DNA from: Prevotella sp.
GTDB taxonomy: Bacteria > Bacteroidota > Bacteroidia > Bacteroidales > Bacteroidaceae
Length of the DNA: 64,000 nt
NCBI GenBank assembly: GCA_017548275.1
Contig: JAFZAH010000023.1
Span: 1 to 64,000 of the forward strand
Direction: 5' to 3'
Positions 30,654 through 40,780 of the stretch are shown here, piece by piece; the first letter of the stretch is position 1; every line of letters begins with the position of its first letter. The notes beneath the pieces were generated by a model. The model worked only from the letters and a program-made list of their open reading frames with translations, made no database searches and had not been told where the DNA came from. The position numbers were made by a program, and so were the translations under genes.

Positions 30654-33514
30654 TGAAGAGAAAAGCAAAACTGATTCTCGAAGACGGCACGGAGTTCTGC
30701 GGATGGTCATTTGGCGCAGAGAGCAACGTGTCGGGTGAAGTGGTGTTCAACACGGCCATGACGGGTTATCCAGAGAGTTTGACCGACCCAAGTTATGCCG
30801 GACAGATATTGGTGACGACCTATCCGTTGATTGGCAACTACGGTGTGCCATCGACTGCATCTGAAGACAACGGGCTTCCTACGCTGATGGAGAGCGAGCG
30901 CATCCACGTCAAGGCGTTCGTGGTAGCCGACTATAGTGAGACCTATTCGCATTGGAATGCGAAAGAGTCATTGGCCAGTTGGCTGAAACGGGAGCAGATT
31001 CCCGCCATCACAGGCATCGATACCAGAAGGCTGACGATGGTGCTGAGGGAACATGGCGTGATGACAGGAAATATAGTGATTGAGGGTTGTGACACTGTCG
31101 CTGCAAAGGAGTCACAAGAGAAAGACTACGGCGCCGTGAACTGGGTGGAGCGTGTCAGTTGTAAGGAGGTTATCACTTACCAACCCCAGGGAGAAAAGAA
31201 ACACCGCGTGGTGCTTGTTGATTGCGGAGTGAAAGCAAACATCATCCGCTGCCTGCTCAGGCGGGGCATCGAGGTGGTGCGCGTGCCGTGGGATTATGAT
31301 TTCAATGAAATGGAGTTTGACGGACTCTTTCTTGCCAACGGTCCCGGCGACCCGGAACGATGCGGCAAGACGGTAGAGCACATCCGTACTTTCCTCCATA
31401 ACGAGACGGTACGTCCCTGCATGGGCATCTGCCTCGGAAACCAACTGTTGGCACGGGCAGCAGGGGCAAAGACGTATAAACTGAAATATGGTCATCGTTC
31501 ACACAACCAACCTGTCAGAAAGGTCGGCACCACACAATGTTTCATTACCTCGCAAAACCATGGTTATGCTGTGGATGACTCGACGCTGCCAGACGATTGG
31601 GAACCATTGTTCGTGAATATGAATGACGGCTCAAACGAGGGTATCCGTCATAAAACAAAACCATGGATGTCTGCTCAGTTCCATCCTGAGGCGTGTTCGG
31701 GTCCCGTGGATACGGAGTTCCTGTTTGATGAGTTTGCAAAAATGCTTGGTGGTTCAGTAGATTCGTCATTTGGTCGTTTAGAAAATGTAACAGAATCTCC
31801 CCAACAGCCCAACAACCCAATGACCAAACAACCCAAGAAAGTCTTGCTTTTGGGCAGCGGTGCCTTGAAAATTGGTCAGGCCGGTGAGTTTGATTACAGC
31901 GGTGCACAAGCATTGAAAGCCTTGAAGGAAGAGGGAATACATTCGGTGCTCATCAACCCCAACATCGCCACGGTCCAGACTTCAGAAGGTGTGGCCGATA
32001 CGATGTATTTCCAGCCGGTAACGCCAGAGATAGTGGAGCGTGTCATTGAGAAAGAGCGACCCGACGGCATTCTGTTGTCGTTTGGCGGACAGACAGCCCT
32101 GAACTGCGGCGTAGAACTCTTTCAGCGAGGCGTGTTGGAGAAATATGGCGTGAAGGTATTGGGCACACCCATTCAAGCCATCATCGACACTGAAGACCGT
32201 GACCTCTTTGTGAAACGTCTCGATGAGATTGACGTAAAAACAATCAAGAGCGAGGCATGCAGCACAGTGGAAGAAGTGCAAAAAGCAGCCCATGAATTAG
32301 GGTTCCCTGTGATTTTACGTGCGGCATACGCCCTTGGCGGTCTTGGCTCAGGCTTCTGCGACAATGAGGAACAGTTGTTGGTACAAGCCGAAGAGGCCTT
32401 CTCCTTCTCGTCGCAGGTGTTGGTGGAAAAGAGTCTGAAGGGTTGGAAGGAAATAGAATACGAGGTGGTGCGCGACCGTTTCGACAACTGCATCACCGTG
32501 TGTAACATGGAAAATCTCGACCCGCTGGGCATACACACGGGCGAGAGCATCGTGGTGGCTCCGTCGCAGACGCTCAGCAATACGGAATATCACAAACTGA
32601 GAGCGTTGGCCATCAAAATCATCCGTCATATAGGCATCGTGGGCGAATGCAACGTGCAATATGCCCTCGACCCGCAATCGGAGGATTACCGTGTCATCGA
32701 AGTTAATGCCCGTCTGAGCCGTTCATCGGCACTGGCATCGAAAGCGACAGGTTATCCCCTTGCCTTTGTCGCCGCTAAACTCGGATTGGGCTACGGACTT
32801 TTCGATTTGAAAAACTCTGTGACCAAGACCACCAGCGCGTTCTTTGAGCCTGCTCTCGACTATGTGGTGTGCAAAATACCGCGTTGGGACCTGACCAAAT
32901 TCCGTGGTGTGAAACGTGAGTTGGGTTCCTCGATGAAGAGTGTGGGCGAGGTGATGGCTGTCGGACGTTCATTCGAGGAGGCTCTGCAAAAAGGTCTTCG
33001 CATGATAGGTCAAGGCATGCACGGATTTGTGGACAATCACGAAATAAAAATCAACGATATCAAGAAGGCGCTGCATGAACCCACAGACATGCGCATTTTT
33101 GTTCTTTCAAAGGCCATGCAGATAGGATATACCGTTGAACAAATCCACCAACTGACGATGATTGACCGGTGGTTCCTGCAAAAACTGAAGCACATCGTCG
33201 ATATTAACCAGAACCTGCGGCAGTATGCCTTCTTCTCGGATATTGTGGACTGGATGGAAGAAACAGAATTCATGGAATATGTGGAAGAGCCGTCATTCAT
33301 ACATCTGTTGTATGAGGCTAAAATCTACGGGTTCTCCGATTTCCAGATAGCCCGCGCTTTGGGGCTTGAGGCTAAAATGAATATGGAGAAAGGCGGTTTG
33401 TTGGTCCGTAAGTGGCGAAAAGAACTGGACATAGAACCTGTTGTCAATCAGATAGACACCCTTGCGGCGGAATATCCTGCCCAGACCAATTACTTATATT
33501 TGTCGTACCTATAA
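30650..33514 (+). CDS. Carbamoyl-phosphate synthase: CarA fused to the first half of CarB
   Basis: A 954-residue fusion. Residues about 4-365 are CarA: GTEFCGWSFGA at the start, the glutaminase nucleophile Cys261 in MGICLGNQ, and the catalytic FHPEACSG. Residues from 391 on are CarB: LLLGSGALKIGQAGEFDYSGA, YALGGLGSG, IEYEVVRD, EVNARLSRSSALASKATGYP, and the oligomerisation region ending IDTLAAEYPAQTNYLYLSYL. There it stops. A normal CarB (about 1070 residues) would continue with a second ATP-grasp domain and an allosteric domain; both are absent, and asnB starts 12 bases later. The sequence is closer to animal CPS1/CAD than to E. coli CarB. It may need a partner for the second half-reaction, work as a homodimer of halves, or be a deletion derivative. 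Confidence 0.9.
31769..31828. repeat. Spacer-type inverted repeat inside the carA-carB linker
   Basis: TTTGGTC (31769-31775) and GACCAAA (31822-31828) flank DNA that encodes the linker between the CarA and CarB parts. The words resemble those of the gltB-gltD spacer and the 41205 spacer. The ATG at 31820 in the same frame begins MTKQPKK, the expected start of a separate CarB, so the linker looks like a former intergenic region now translated. Confidence 0.65.
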
Positions 33515-33526
33515 AAAATTGATGAT

Positions 33527-35191
33527 ATGTGTGGAATAGTTGCCATATTAAACGTAAAAGAACAGACTTCAGAACTGAGGAAGAAAGCATTGAAGATGAG
33601 TCAGAAAATCCGTCATCGCGGACCTGACTGGAGTGGAATATACTGTGGGGGTAGCGCCGTCTTGGCACATGAGCGGTTGAGCATCGTTGACCCTGAGAGC
33701 GGCGGGCAACCGTTGTATGCCCCTGACCACAAGCAGGTGCTGGCCGTGAACGGTGAGATATATAACCATCAGGAGATACGCCGTCAGTTTGCCGGATACT
33801 ACGAGTTCCAAACGGGCAGCGACTGTGAGGTCATTCTCGCTCTCTATCGCGAGAAAGGTATTGACTTCTTGGAGGATATAAGCGGCATCTTTGCCTTCGT
33901 GCTCTACGATGAGGAGCGCGACGAGTTCCTGATAGCCCGCGACCCCATCGGTGTGATACCCCTTTATATCGGCTATGACGATGATGGCACCGTATATGTG
34001 GCCAGCGAGTTGAAGGCGTTGGAAGGCCAGTGTCAACGATATGAGCCGTTCCTGCCGGGTCATTATTATTGGAGCCGTGAGCCGGGCATGAAACGATACT
34101 ACAAGCGCGACTGGTTCGAGTATGATGCGGTGAAGGACAACCCCGCCAGCGTCTCTGCCATCCACGATGCGCTGACAGATGCCGTGAAACGCCAACTGAT
34201 GTCAGATGTGCCGTATGGTGTGCTGCTCTCGGGAGGTCTTGACTCATCGGTCATCTCCGCCATCGCCGAGAAATACTCTGAGATGCGTATCGAAGACGAT
34301 TCAAAGACAAAAGCCTATTGGCCGCGCCTGCACTCATTTGCCGTGGGATTGAAAGGAGCACCGGATTTGGCCAAGGCCCGTCTCGTGGCCGATCATATAG
34401 GTACCGTGCATCATGAAATTAACTATACCATACAAGAAGGGTTGGACGCCATCCGCGATGTCATCTACTTCATCGAGACATATGACGTGACGACTGTTCG
34501 TGCCTCCACGCCGATGTATCTGCTGGCGAGGTTCATCAAGTCGATGGGTATCAAGATGGTGCTGAGCGGCGAGGGTGCTGACGAGATTTTCGGCGGTTAC
34601 CTTTACTTCCATAAAGCGCCTGATGCCAAGGCATTCCACGAAGAGACGGTGCGCAAACTCGGAAAACTCTACCTATATGATTGCCTGCGTGCCAACAAGA
34701 GTCTGTCAGCATGGGGCATTGAGGGACGTGTGCCTTTCCTCGACAAGGAATTTCTCGATGTTGCCATGCGCACCAACCCTGAGGCAAAAATGTGTCCAGG
34801 CCAGACGATGGAGAAACGCATCGTGCGCGAAGCCTTTGCCGACCTGCTCCCCGCAGAGGTAGCCTGGCGACAAAAGGAACAGTTCAGCGACGGCGTAGGT
34901 TATTCATGGATTGACACCCTCAAGCAAATCACCTCAGAGGCTGTTTCTGATGAACAGATGGCCAATGCTGCCGAGCGTTTCCCCATCAACCCGCCGAAGA
35001 ACAAAGAGGAATACTACTACCGCAGCATTTTTGCCGAGCATTTCCCCTCGGATTCCGCCGCCAAGAGCGTCCCCTCAGAAGCCTCCGTCGCCTGTTCCAC
35101 CGCCATCGCCCTCGAATGGGATGCCGCATTCAAAGGCCTGAACGACCCCAGTGGCCGTGCTGTCAAAGGCGTGCATGAACAGGCGTATTGA
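33527..35191 (+). CDS. asnB: Glutamine-hydrolysing asparagine synthetase
   Basis: Makes asparagine from aspartate, glutamine and ATP. The 554 residues match AsnB. Cys2 (MCGIVAI) is the glutaminase nucleophile after Met removal, which fixes the start at 33527; RHRGPDWSG and NGEIYNHQEIR are amidotransferase blocks, and the synthetase P-loop is LLSGGLDSSV (about 232-241), with LSGEGADEIFGGY near 346. It ends the run of glutamine amidotransferases and lies 12 bases after the truncated CarB. No hairpin is obvious before the convergent comM. Confidence 0.96.
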   Translation: MCGIVAILNVKEQTSELRKKALKMSQKIRHRGPDWSGIYCGGSAVLAHERLSIVDPESGGQPLYAPDHKQVLAVNGEIYNHQEIRRQFAGYYEFQTGSDCEVILALYREKGIDFLEDISGIFAFVLYDEERDEFLIARDPIGVIPLYIGYDDDGTVYVASELKALEGQCQRYEPFLPGHYYWSREPGMKRYYKRDWFEYDAVKDNPASVSAIHDALTDAVKRQLMSDVPYGVLLSGGLDSSVISAIAEKYSEMRIEDDSKTKAYWPRLHSFAVGLKGAPDLAKARLVADHIGTVHHEINYTIQEGLDAIRDVIYFIETYDVTTVRASTPMYLLARFIKSMGIKMVLSGEGADEIFGGYLYFHKAPDAKAFHEETVRKLGKLYLYDCLRANKSLSAWGIEGRVPFLDKEFLDVAMRTNPEAKMCPGQTMEKRIVREAFADLLPAEVAWRQKEQFSDGVGYSWIDTLKQITSEAVSDEQMANAAERFPINPPKNKEEYYYRSIFAEHFPSDSAAKSVPSEASVACSTAIALEWDAAFKGLNDPSGRAVKGVHEQAY

Positions 35192-35236
35192 CTATGAACA
35201 TTAGAGACCGATAAAAGAAACAATCATTATTATACT

Positions 35237-36787
35237 CTAAAAGCATCCCCTCTCTGCCCAGTCGCCCCTATCCAAGTTTCGATAGCCTATAGCCTCTGCA
35301 ATATGTTGGCTTTTTATCTGCTCGCTGCCTTCAAGGTCAGCGATGGTGCGGGCAACTTTCAGGATGCGGTTGTAGGCGCGGGCGGAGAGTTTCAAACGCT
35401 CCATGCCCATGCGCAGTAGGTTGAGGCACTGCTCGTCGGGTTCGGCAAACTGGTGTATCATGCGCTCGGTCATCATGGCGTTGCAGTGGATGCCTTTGTA
35501 GGGTTTGTAACGCTCCTCTTGGATTTTTCTTGCCGCGATGACACGCTCGCGGATGACCGCGCTGGGCTCGCCCGGCTGTAGTTGCGACAGTTGGGCAAAC
35601 GGCACGGCCTGAATCTCGCACTGGATATCGATGCGGTCGAGCAGGGGACCGCTGATTTTGTTCATGTATCGTTGTATCTGCCCGGGTGTGCACACGCAGG
35701 TGTGATTGGGGTCGCCGTAGTAGCCGCAAGGGCATGGGTTCATCGATGCGACGAACATAAACGAGCACGGGAACTCAGTGGTGTATTTGGCGCGCGAGAT
35801 GGTGATTTTGCGGTCCTCAAGCGGCTGACGCAGCACCTCGAGCGTCGATTTGTTGAACTCCGGCAATTCATCTGCGAACAACACCCCGTTATGCGCCAGA
35901 CTGATCTCTCCTGGCTGCGGGTTATTGCCTCCACCTACCAGGGCGACTTGCGATATCGTGTGGTGAGGTGAGCGGAACGGCCGTTGCGAGATGAGGCTCA
36001 TGTTTCGTCCCAGTTTGCCCGCCACACTGTGTATCTGCGTCGTCTCCAGACTTTCTGAGAGCGATAATGGCGGCAGAATGCCCGGCAACCGCTTGGCGAG
36101 CATCGACTTTCCCGAACCTGGTGGCCCTACCATGATCAGGTTATGTCCTCCGGCAGCCGCTACCTCGAGAGCACGCTTCACGCTCTCCTGCCCGCGCACA
36201 TCTGCAAAATCGAGGTCGAAATGGCTTTGTTGCTCATAAAACTCCCGCCGTGTGTCTATGCGTGTCGGCTCCACGTTGTTGTGACCGTTGAGAAACGCAA
36301 TCACCTCCGTCAGGTTCTCCATGCCATAGACGTCGAGTTGGTTTACTACGGCCGCCTCGCGGATGTTCTGCTTGGGCACAATCAATCCCTTGTATTTTTC
36401 CGCCCTCGCGCGGATGGAGATTGGCAGCGCGCCGCGTATGGGTTGAAGCGTGCCGTCGAGTCCCAGTTCCCCCATCAGCATATAGTCGCCCAGCATGTCG
36501 GCCTTAATGTCACCATTGGCCGCGAGGATGGCGATGGCTAGTGGCAGGTCGAATCCGCTGCCCTCCTTGCGTATGTCTGCCGGAGCCATGTTCACTGTGA
36601 TATCGGCCACAGGGAATTTGTATCCGCAGTTCAACAGTGCTGCGGTGATGCGGTCACGGCTCTCACGCACCGCTTCATCGCCCAAGCCCGTCAGGTGATA
36701 CATAAATCCTCGTGTGATACTCACCTCGACGGTCACGGTGGTCACATCCAGTCCGTTGACTGCCGCGCAATAGGTTTTTACCAGCAT
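35237..36787 (-). CDS. comM: ComM/YifB-family Mg-chelatase-like AAA ATPase
   Basis: A 516-residue AAA+ protein. In Vibrio and Haemophilus ComM is a hexameric helicase that drives branch migration during natural transformation. The N-terminal ChlI-like domain has MYHLTGLGDEAVRESRDRI and NMAPADIRKEGSGFDLPLAI; Walker A is GPPGSGKSMLAKRLPGILPP (about 216-235); a sensor region has MNPCPCGYYG with the metal-type cysteines of the family. A -7 box (minus strand, 36839-36832) lies 45 bases upstream but its -33 partner is poorly placed. Role in DNA uptake is inferred from the family. Confidence 0.92.
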   Translation of the reverse strand: MLVKTYCAAVNGLDVTTVTVEVSITRGFMYHLTGLGDEAVRESRDRITAALLNCGYKFPVADITVNMAPADIRKEGSGFDLPLAIAILAANGDIKADMLGDYMLMGELGLDGTLQPIRGALPISIRARAEKYKGLIVPKQNIREAAVVNQLDVYGMENLTEVIAFLNGHNNVEPTRIDTRREFYEQQSHFDLDFADVRGQESVKRALEVAAAGGHNLIMVGPPGSGKSMLAKRLPGILPPLSLSESLETTQIHSVAGKLGRNMSLISQRPFRSPHHTISQVALVGGGNNPQPGEISLAHNGVLFADELPEFNKSTLEVLRQPLEDRKITISRAKYTTEFPCSFMFVASMNPCPCGYYGDPNHTCVCTPGQIQRYMNKISGPLLDRIDIQCEIQAVPFAQLSQLQPGEPSAVIRERVIAARKIQEERYKPYKGIHCNAMMTERMIHQFAEPDEQCLNLLRMGMERLKLSARAYNRILKVARTIADLEGSEQIKSQHIAEAIGYRNLDRGDWAERGCF

Positions 36788-36900
36788 ATCAGATGAACGT
36801 TTTCGTCGGTTAGTGTGATAGGTTTACTTTGCAAAGATAATATAAATCGCCCTCAAAACGAAATAAAGAAGAAATAATCTGCATGAAAAAAGAACCAGGC

Positions 36901-37953
36901 TTATTTCCCCATCTCCTCCAGTCTCGTGCGCAGTTCTGCGGGAGTAAGACCGCGGTCGGTGATGCGTCCGTTGTCGAGGAGGATGTTGTCGGGCAGAGAG
37001 GTGAGGCCGAGTTTTTTCACCAGCGGTCCCTCAAACATCTGTTCGTCGCAGATGTTATGCCATGTGATGGTGTCATGCTCCAGTTGCTCGGTGCATTCTT
37101 TCTTGATGGCATCGACACTGATAGACAATACTTTCAGGTTACCGCCTGTCCGGCGGACCGCTTTTTTGATTTGTTTCATCAATTCTTTGCTCTCGTACTT
37201 CCACGATGCCCATAGGTAGATGATGGCCTTTCCTTCGCGTAAGTAACTGTCGTTCACGGTGTTGCCGTTGGTGTCGATGGCGGTGAATGTGGGCAATGTG
37301 CTGCCGGCAGAAACGGCACCAAGCGTCTTCAACTCTTGGCGCAGACGGTTTAACATACCGTTCTTCTCTTGTTTCTCCAATAAAGCGGTCACCATCTTCT
37401 CGGCTTTTTTGAAATCTGGTTTGTCGCTGATAATAAAATACTTACGCAACAGATAAACCGACACAGCCGATTCGGGATGGTCTTCGATGAAAGTCTCGGC
37501 ATATTTCTGTATCTCTGGTGGTGAGGCTGACACGGTTTGTTGGCGGAACCGGGTCATCAACTCATTGTCGTCGGTACCCGTCACCTCCATCTCTTTCAGG
37601 TGCGACGCGTCGGCTTTCATCTCGGCCACACCACCAGACTCGGCAAAGATTGGCTGTTCGGAGAAATTGGGGAACACGAGCATCAATGTGGCTTCGTGCT
37701 CACACGGTATCTGATAGGAGAAACGCCCGCCGTTGACCTTGATGGTGTCAATGCCGTCGGTCACCTCGTCAAGGCTATATACATAGAACTCGCCTTGGTT
37801 CATGTTCAGAAATTTGCCTTCGATTTTGAAATATCCGCTTTTGCCACCGCATGAAGACAGCACCGCCGTCAGTGCGACAGCGATAACTGTTAAGAAAACG
37901 TGTGAATGACGCTTGCTGATGCGAATCAATGACAATAGGGGTGATAAACTCAT
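36901..37953 (-). CDS. Lipoprotein with DUF4369 and a thioredoxin fold lacking its CxxC
   Basis: A 350-residue protein; I chose ATG 37953 because the longer frame would run back through the tRNA-Leu gene. The signal ends in the lipobox LSSC, so it is a lipoprotein of the periplasmic face. An N-terminal DUF4369-like domain (YFKIEGKFLNMNQGEFYVYS) is followed by helices and a C-terminal AhpC/TSA-thioredoxin-like domain. At the active-site position the sequence reads LWASWKYESKEL where redox-active relatives have WASWCxxCRxE, so both cysteines are missing and it cannot be an ordinary disulfide reductase. It may be a structural or binding derivative. It lies 16 bases after the tRNA-Leu gene. Confidence 0.88.
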   Translation of the reverse strand: MSLSPLLSLIRISKRHSHVFLTVIAVALTAVLSSCGGKSGYFKIEGKFLNMNQGEFYVYSLDEVTDGIDTIKVNGGRFSYQIPCEHEATLMLVFPNFSEQPIFAESGGVAEMKADASHLKEMEVTGTDDNELMTRFRQQTVSASPPEIQKYAETFIEDHPESAVSVYLLRKYFIISDKPDFKKAEKMVTALLEKQEKNGMLNRLRQELKTLGAVSAGSTLPTFTAIDTNGNTVNDSYLREGKAIIYLWASWKYESKELMKQIKKAVRRTGGNLKVLSISVDAIKKECTEQLEHDTITWHNICDEQMFEGPLVKKLGLTSLPDNILLDNGRITDRGLTPAELRTRLEEMGK

Positions 37954-37969
37954 AGCAAGACGATTTGTG

Positions 37970-38058
37970 TGGTGCCGCGAGCGGGACTCGAACCCGCACA
38001 GCCATTCCTGGCCAAGGGATTTTAAGTCCCTCGTGTCTACCAATTCCACCATCACGGC
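37970..38058 (-). tRNA. tRNA-Leu (anticodon UAA)
   Basis: 89 bases on the minus strand. Acceptor GCCGTGA pairs with TCGCGGC (one G-T), the anticodon loop is CTTAAAA inside AGGGA/TCCCT, giving anticodon TAA. A long variable arm and the T-loop GGTTCGAGTCCCG are present, and the CCA end is encoded. Confidence 0.96.
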
Positions 38059-38100
38059 TTTGGGGTGTTGTAAGGTGTGAGGTTGGTAATTAAAAATGAG

Positions 38101-38263
<163 letters not shown>

Positions 38264-38275
38264 ATAAAGCGACTG

Positions 38276-38307
38276 CAAAAATACGCTGAATTATCCGAAC
38301 AGCCAAA
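38276..38307 (-). promoter_or_regulatory. Promoter of the tRNA-Gly/tRNA-Leu unit
   Basis: On the minus strand TATTTTTG (38283-38276) and TTTG (38307-38304) are separated by 20 bases, a near-consensus pair. It would give a leader of about 95 bases before tRNA-Gly and may also drive the lipoprotein gene after tRNA-Leu. Confidence 0.82.
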
Positions 38308-38393
38308 TATTTTGCCTTTTTTTTCATAGATGCTCACCCGTGAAGCCGGAAAAACCGATGTTTCCGGTGATCCCGTAACTGCAGTGGAAACTA

Positions 38394-38771
38394 TCAGCAC
38401 AGCCAATAAATGGCGAGATACCAGATGACGATGACCACCAAATGATGAAGCAGTTGGTCGAATCCATAGAGCATCCAGTAGGTTTTCCGCCTCGCATCCG
38501 CTAATATGGGGAAATGTGCGCTGAGGCGGGCTTTCAACGTGTCAATAATGTAATGTGAGGCAAATTCCAAGAGCAGCAATTGTGCCAGCAACTCCCATCT
38601 TACGCCGAATACCAGCAGACATACGCCCATGAGCACGGCGTGGACAAGCGCATGCAAGGCGATGGGCCATAACGGTTTGCCGTCGGCCTTCGCGCGAATC
38701 ATCACTGGCATAGTCAGACAAAAATCCGCCAGATAATGACAAAAGAGCAGGGTTATCAGTAGTGCAAACAT
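38394..38771 (-). CDS. DUF3307 membrane protein
   Basis: A 125-residue protein with about four hydrophobic helices. HYLADFCLTMP near the start and HYIIDTLKARL in the middle are the recognisable features of DUF3307, whose members are small inner-membrane proteins with conserved His and Asp residues and no known function. In related bacteria the family is often near SatD-like regulators; none is seen here. It lies alone between the tRNA promoter region and a short repeated spacer, on the minus strand. Confidence 0.85.
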   Translation of the reverse strand: MFALLITLLFCHYLADFCLTMPVMIRAKADGKPLWPIALHALVHAVLMGVCLLVFGVRWELLAQLLLLEFASHYIIDTLKARLSAHFPILADARRKTYWMLYGFDQLLHHLVVIVIWYLAIYWLC

Positions 38772-38782
38772 AGGGAATAATT

Positions 38783-38845
38783 ACAATTCACAATTCACAA
38801 TTGAACAATTCACAATTGACAATTCACAATGAATAATTGACAATT
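38783..38845. repeat. Tandem short repeat ACAATTCACAATT
   Basis: Words ACAATTCAC and ACAATTGA recur about six times in 62 bases, interrupted by small changes. The tract fills the space between two leftward genes and ends inside the last codons of the downstream reading frame boundary near 38844. Confidence 0.8.
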
Positions 38846-39410
38846 AATTCACCGCTAACGTGCCGAAAGGTCCTGTGCAGGAGGCGTGGTAACGTGTCAT
38901 TTTCTTGCCGCCGTCGCCTTTGCAGATGACACCGCCGTTGTTCATGTTGTATTGCCGTTGACACGAGGCGCAGGTGGCGATGCCGTCACTGCCCATGCTC
39001 AGCGGTTTGGAGCGCACAGGCAGTGCGTCAGGGTCGAAGCAGTTGGGACATTCTTTGTCGAAAGCGTAAAAGGTGGCAGGGAAGTCCAGATTACCGTACC
39101 CCACGATGATACCTTCGTTATAGCCCAAGATGATGGTTCGCCGCTGGTCGACTGCGTTGGCCATTTTGCTCGATGTCAGTCCGGCGTTGTTCTCAAAGTC
39201 GAAACACATGGCACCATTCTTCATCGATCGTGTGATACGACAGAAGATACCCGGGACATTGACGTTCATGGCCGAGGCCAACGTAGCGTCCTGATGCGTG
39301 GCGTTGTCGAATATCAGATAGCAGGTGCGCACAGTATATTCGTGCTGCGAGTCGCCACATGACGACAGGGCAAAAACCAACACGACGAGTGTCAATAATC
39401 GAGCCTTCAT
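38844..39410 (-). CDS. Lipoprotein with two CxxC pairs (Rieske- or zinc-ribbon-like)
   Basis: A 188-residue lipoprotein. I chose ATG 39410 because it overlaps the argH stop as ATGA; an in-frame ATG nine bases earlier is the alternative. The signal ends in LSSC (lipobox). The C-terminal third has ECPNC and CASCQRQYNMNNGGVI, an arrangement like the degenerate Rieske or zinc-ribbon domain of some Bacteroidetes envelope proteins (FYAFDKECPNC... then YxVxxGGxxxG). No His ligands of a true Rieske centre are placed as expected, so metal type is open. It is translationally coupled to argH, though a link to arginine synthesis is not obvious. Confidence 0.78.
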   Translation of the reverse strand: MKARLLTLVVLVFALSSCGDSQHEYTVRTCYLIFDNATHQDATLASAMNVNVPGIFCRITRSMKNGAMCFDFENNAGLTSSKMANAVDQRRTIILGYNEGIIVGYGNLDFPATFYAFDKECPNCFDPDALPVRSKPLSMGSDGIATCASCQRQYNMNNGGVICKGDGGKKMTRYHASCTGPFGTLAVN

Positions 39411-40747
39411 TTTTCGCAAGCGCTTAATCTTCTTTCTGCCTCTTCCACACGTTCGAAATGGAATTCTTTTATAGTCTGGTGCATCAAGGCGGCTATCTCT
39501 TCGTTGCAGAGATTGCCGATGCTGCCCTCGTGAGTGTGATGGATGTTGCGCTCGGGCGTGAAATGCCCCGCTTCAATGTCGAGACCCACCTTCTTATACG
39601 CATCGCGGAAGGGCATGCCCTCGGCTGCCAGGCGGTTCACCTCCTCGACGGAGAACATCGGGTCATACATCTGATTGTCAAGGATATGCTCATTCACCTC
39701 CATGCGGTTGATGATGTAGGCGGTCATCTCCAAACAGTCTTTCAACTCGTCAAATGCCGGCAGGAATACCTCCTTGATGATTTGCAGGTCGCGGAAATAG
39801 CCGCAAGGCAAGTTGTTCATAATCATCGTCACCTGATAGGGAAGCGACTGCAGTTTGTTGCTCTTGGCGCGTATCAGTTCAAACACGTCGGGATTCTTCT
39901 TATGAGGCATGATGCTGCTGCCTGTGGTGCACTCCTTCGGCAGGCGTACAAACGAGAAGTTCTGCGAGTTGAACAGACATGCGTCGAACGCCAATTTTGC
40001 CAACGTGCCGGCGATAGAGGCGAGGGCGAAGGCCACATTGCGCTCCATCTTGCCACGTCCCATCTGGGCATATACCACATTGTAGTCCATCGATTCGAAA
40101 CCTAACAATTGGGTCGTCATCGTGCGGTTCAGGGGGAACGAACTGCCATAACCGGCTGCGCTGCCCAAGGGGTTGCGGTTGGTGATGCGCCAGGCCGCCA
40201 ACAACATCGCCATGTCATCGACCAGACTCTCAGCATAGGCGCCAAACCACAGTCCGAACGATGACGGCATGGCTATCTGCAGATGGGTATAACCCGGCAT
40301 CAGCACCTGTTGATACTGCTCGCTCTTGGCTTGTAACTCATCGAAGAGCGACACCACCTCATCGGCTATCTGTCGCAACTCGTGGCGGGTGAAGAGTTTC
40401 AAATCTACCAACACCTGGTCATTGCGCGAGCGTCCGCTGTGTATCTTCTTGCCCATGTCGCCCAAACGACGGGTTAACAACAGTTCCACCTGAGAGTGCA
40501 CATCCTCGATGTCGTCTTCGATGACAAAATCGCCGCGTTCTATCTCGTTGTAGATATTGCGCAATTCGGCCAACAGTGCCGTCAGTTCGTCCTTCTCTAA
40601 TAGTCCGATGCTCTCCAGCATGGTGATGTGCGCCATGCTGCCCAAAACATCGTATTTGGCGAGATACATGTCCATCTCGCGGTCGCGGCCCACGGTGAAC
40701 CGTTCTATCTCTTCATTGATTGAATAATTCTTCTCCCAGAGTTTCAT
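39407..40747 (-). CDS. argH: Argininosuccinate lyase
   Basis: Splits argininosuccinate into arginine and fumarate, the last step of arginine synthesis. The 446-residue product has HSGRSRNDQV (about 104-113), MPGYTHLQIAMP and the fumarase-superfamily signature GSSIMPHKKNPD (about 280-291). It follows the SRPBCC gene by 33 bases, and its stop overlaps the next gene. The neighbourhood prmC-recX-comF-pyrE-SRPBCC-argH groups arginine and pyrimidine enzymes, both users of carbamoyl phosphate. Confidence 0.95.
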   Translation of the reverse strand: MKLWEKNYSINEEIERFTVGRDREMDMYLAKYDVLGSMAHITMLESIGLLEKDELTALLAELRNIYNEIERGDFVIEDDIEDVHSQVELLLTRRLGDMGKKIHSGRSRNDQVLVDLKLFTRHELRQIADEVVSLFDELQAKSEQYQQVLMPGYTHLQIAMPSSFGLWFGAYAESLVDDMAMLLAAWRITNRNPLGSAAGYGSSFPLNRTMTTQLLGFESMDYNVVYAQMGRGKMERNVAFALASIAGTLAKLAFDACLFNSQNFSFVRLPKECTTGSSIMPHKKNPDVFELIRAKSNKLQSLPYQVTMIMNNLPCGYFRDLQIIKEVFLPAFDELKDCLEMTAYIINRMEVNEHILDNQMYDPMFSVEEVNRLAAEGMPFRDAYKKVGLDIEAGHFTPERNIHHTHEGSIGNLCNEEIAALMHQTIKEFHFERVEEAERRLSACEK

Positions 40748-40780
40748 GTGATGTATATCGAATCGGTTCTAAGTATATTT

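Noticed and set aside
33500..33530. Frameshift as an explanation for the short CarB
   Set aside because: No CarB second-half sequence is present in any frame after the stop; asnB follows at once, so a frameshift cannot explain it.
38783..38845. CRISPR-like array from the ACAATTCAC repeats
   Set aside because: Repeats are too short and contiguous, without spacers or cas genes.
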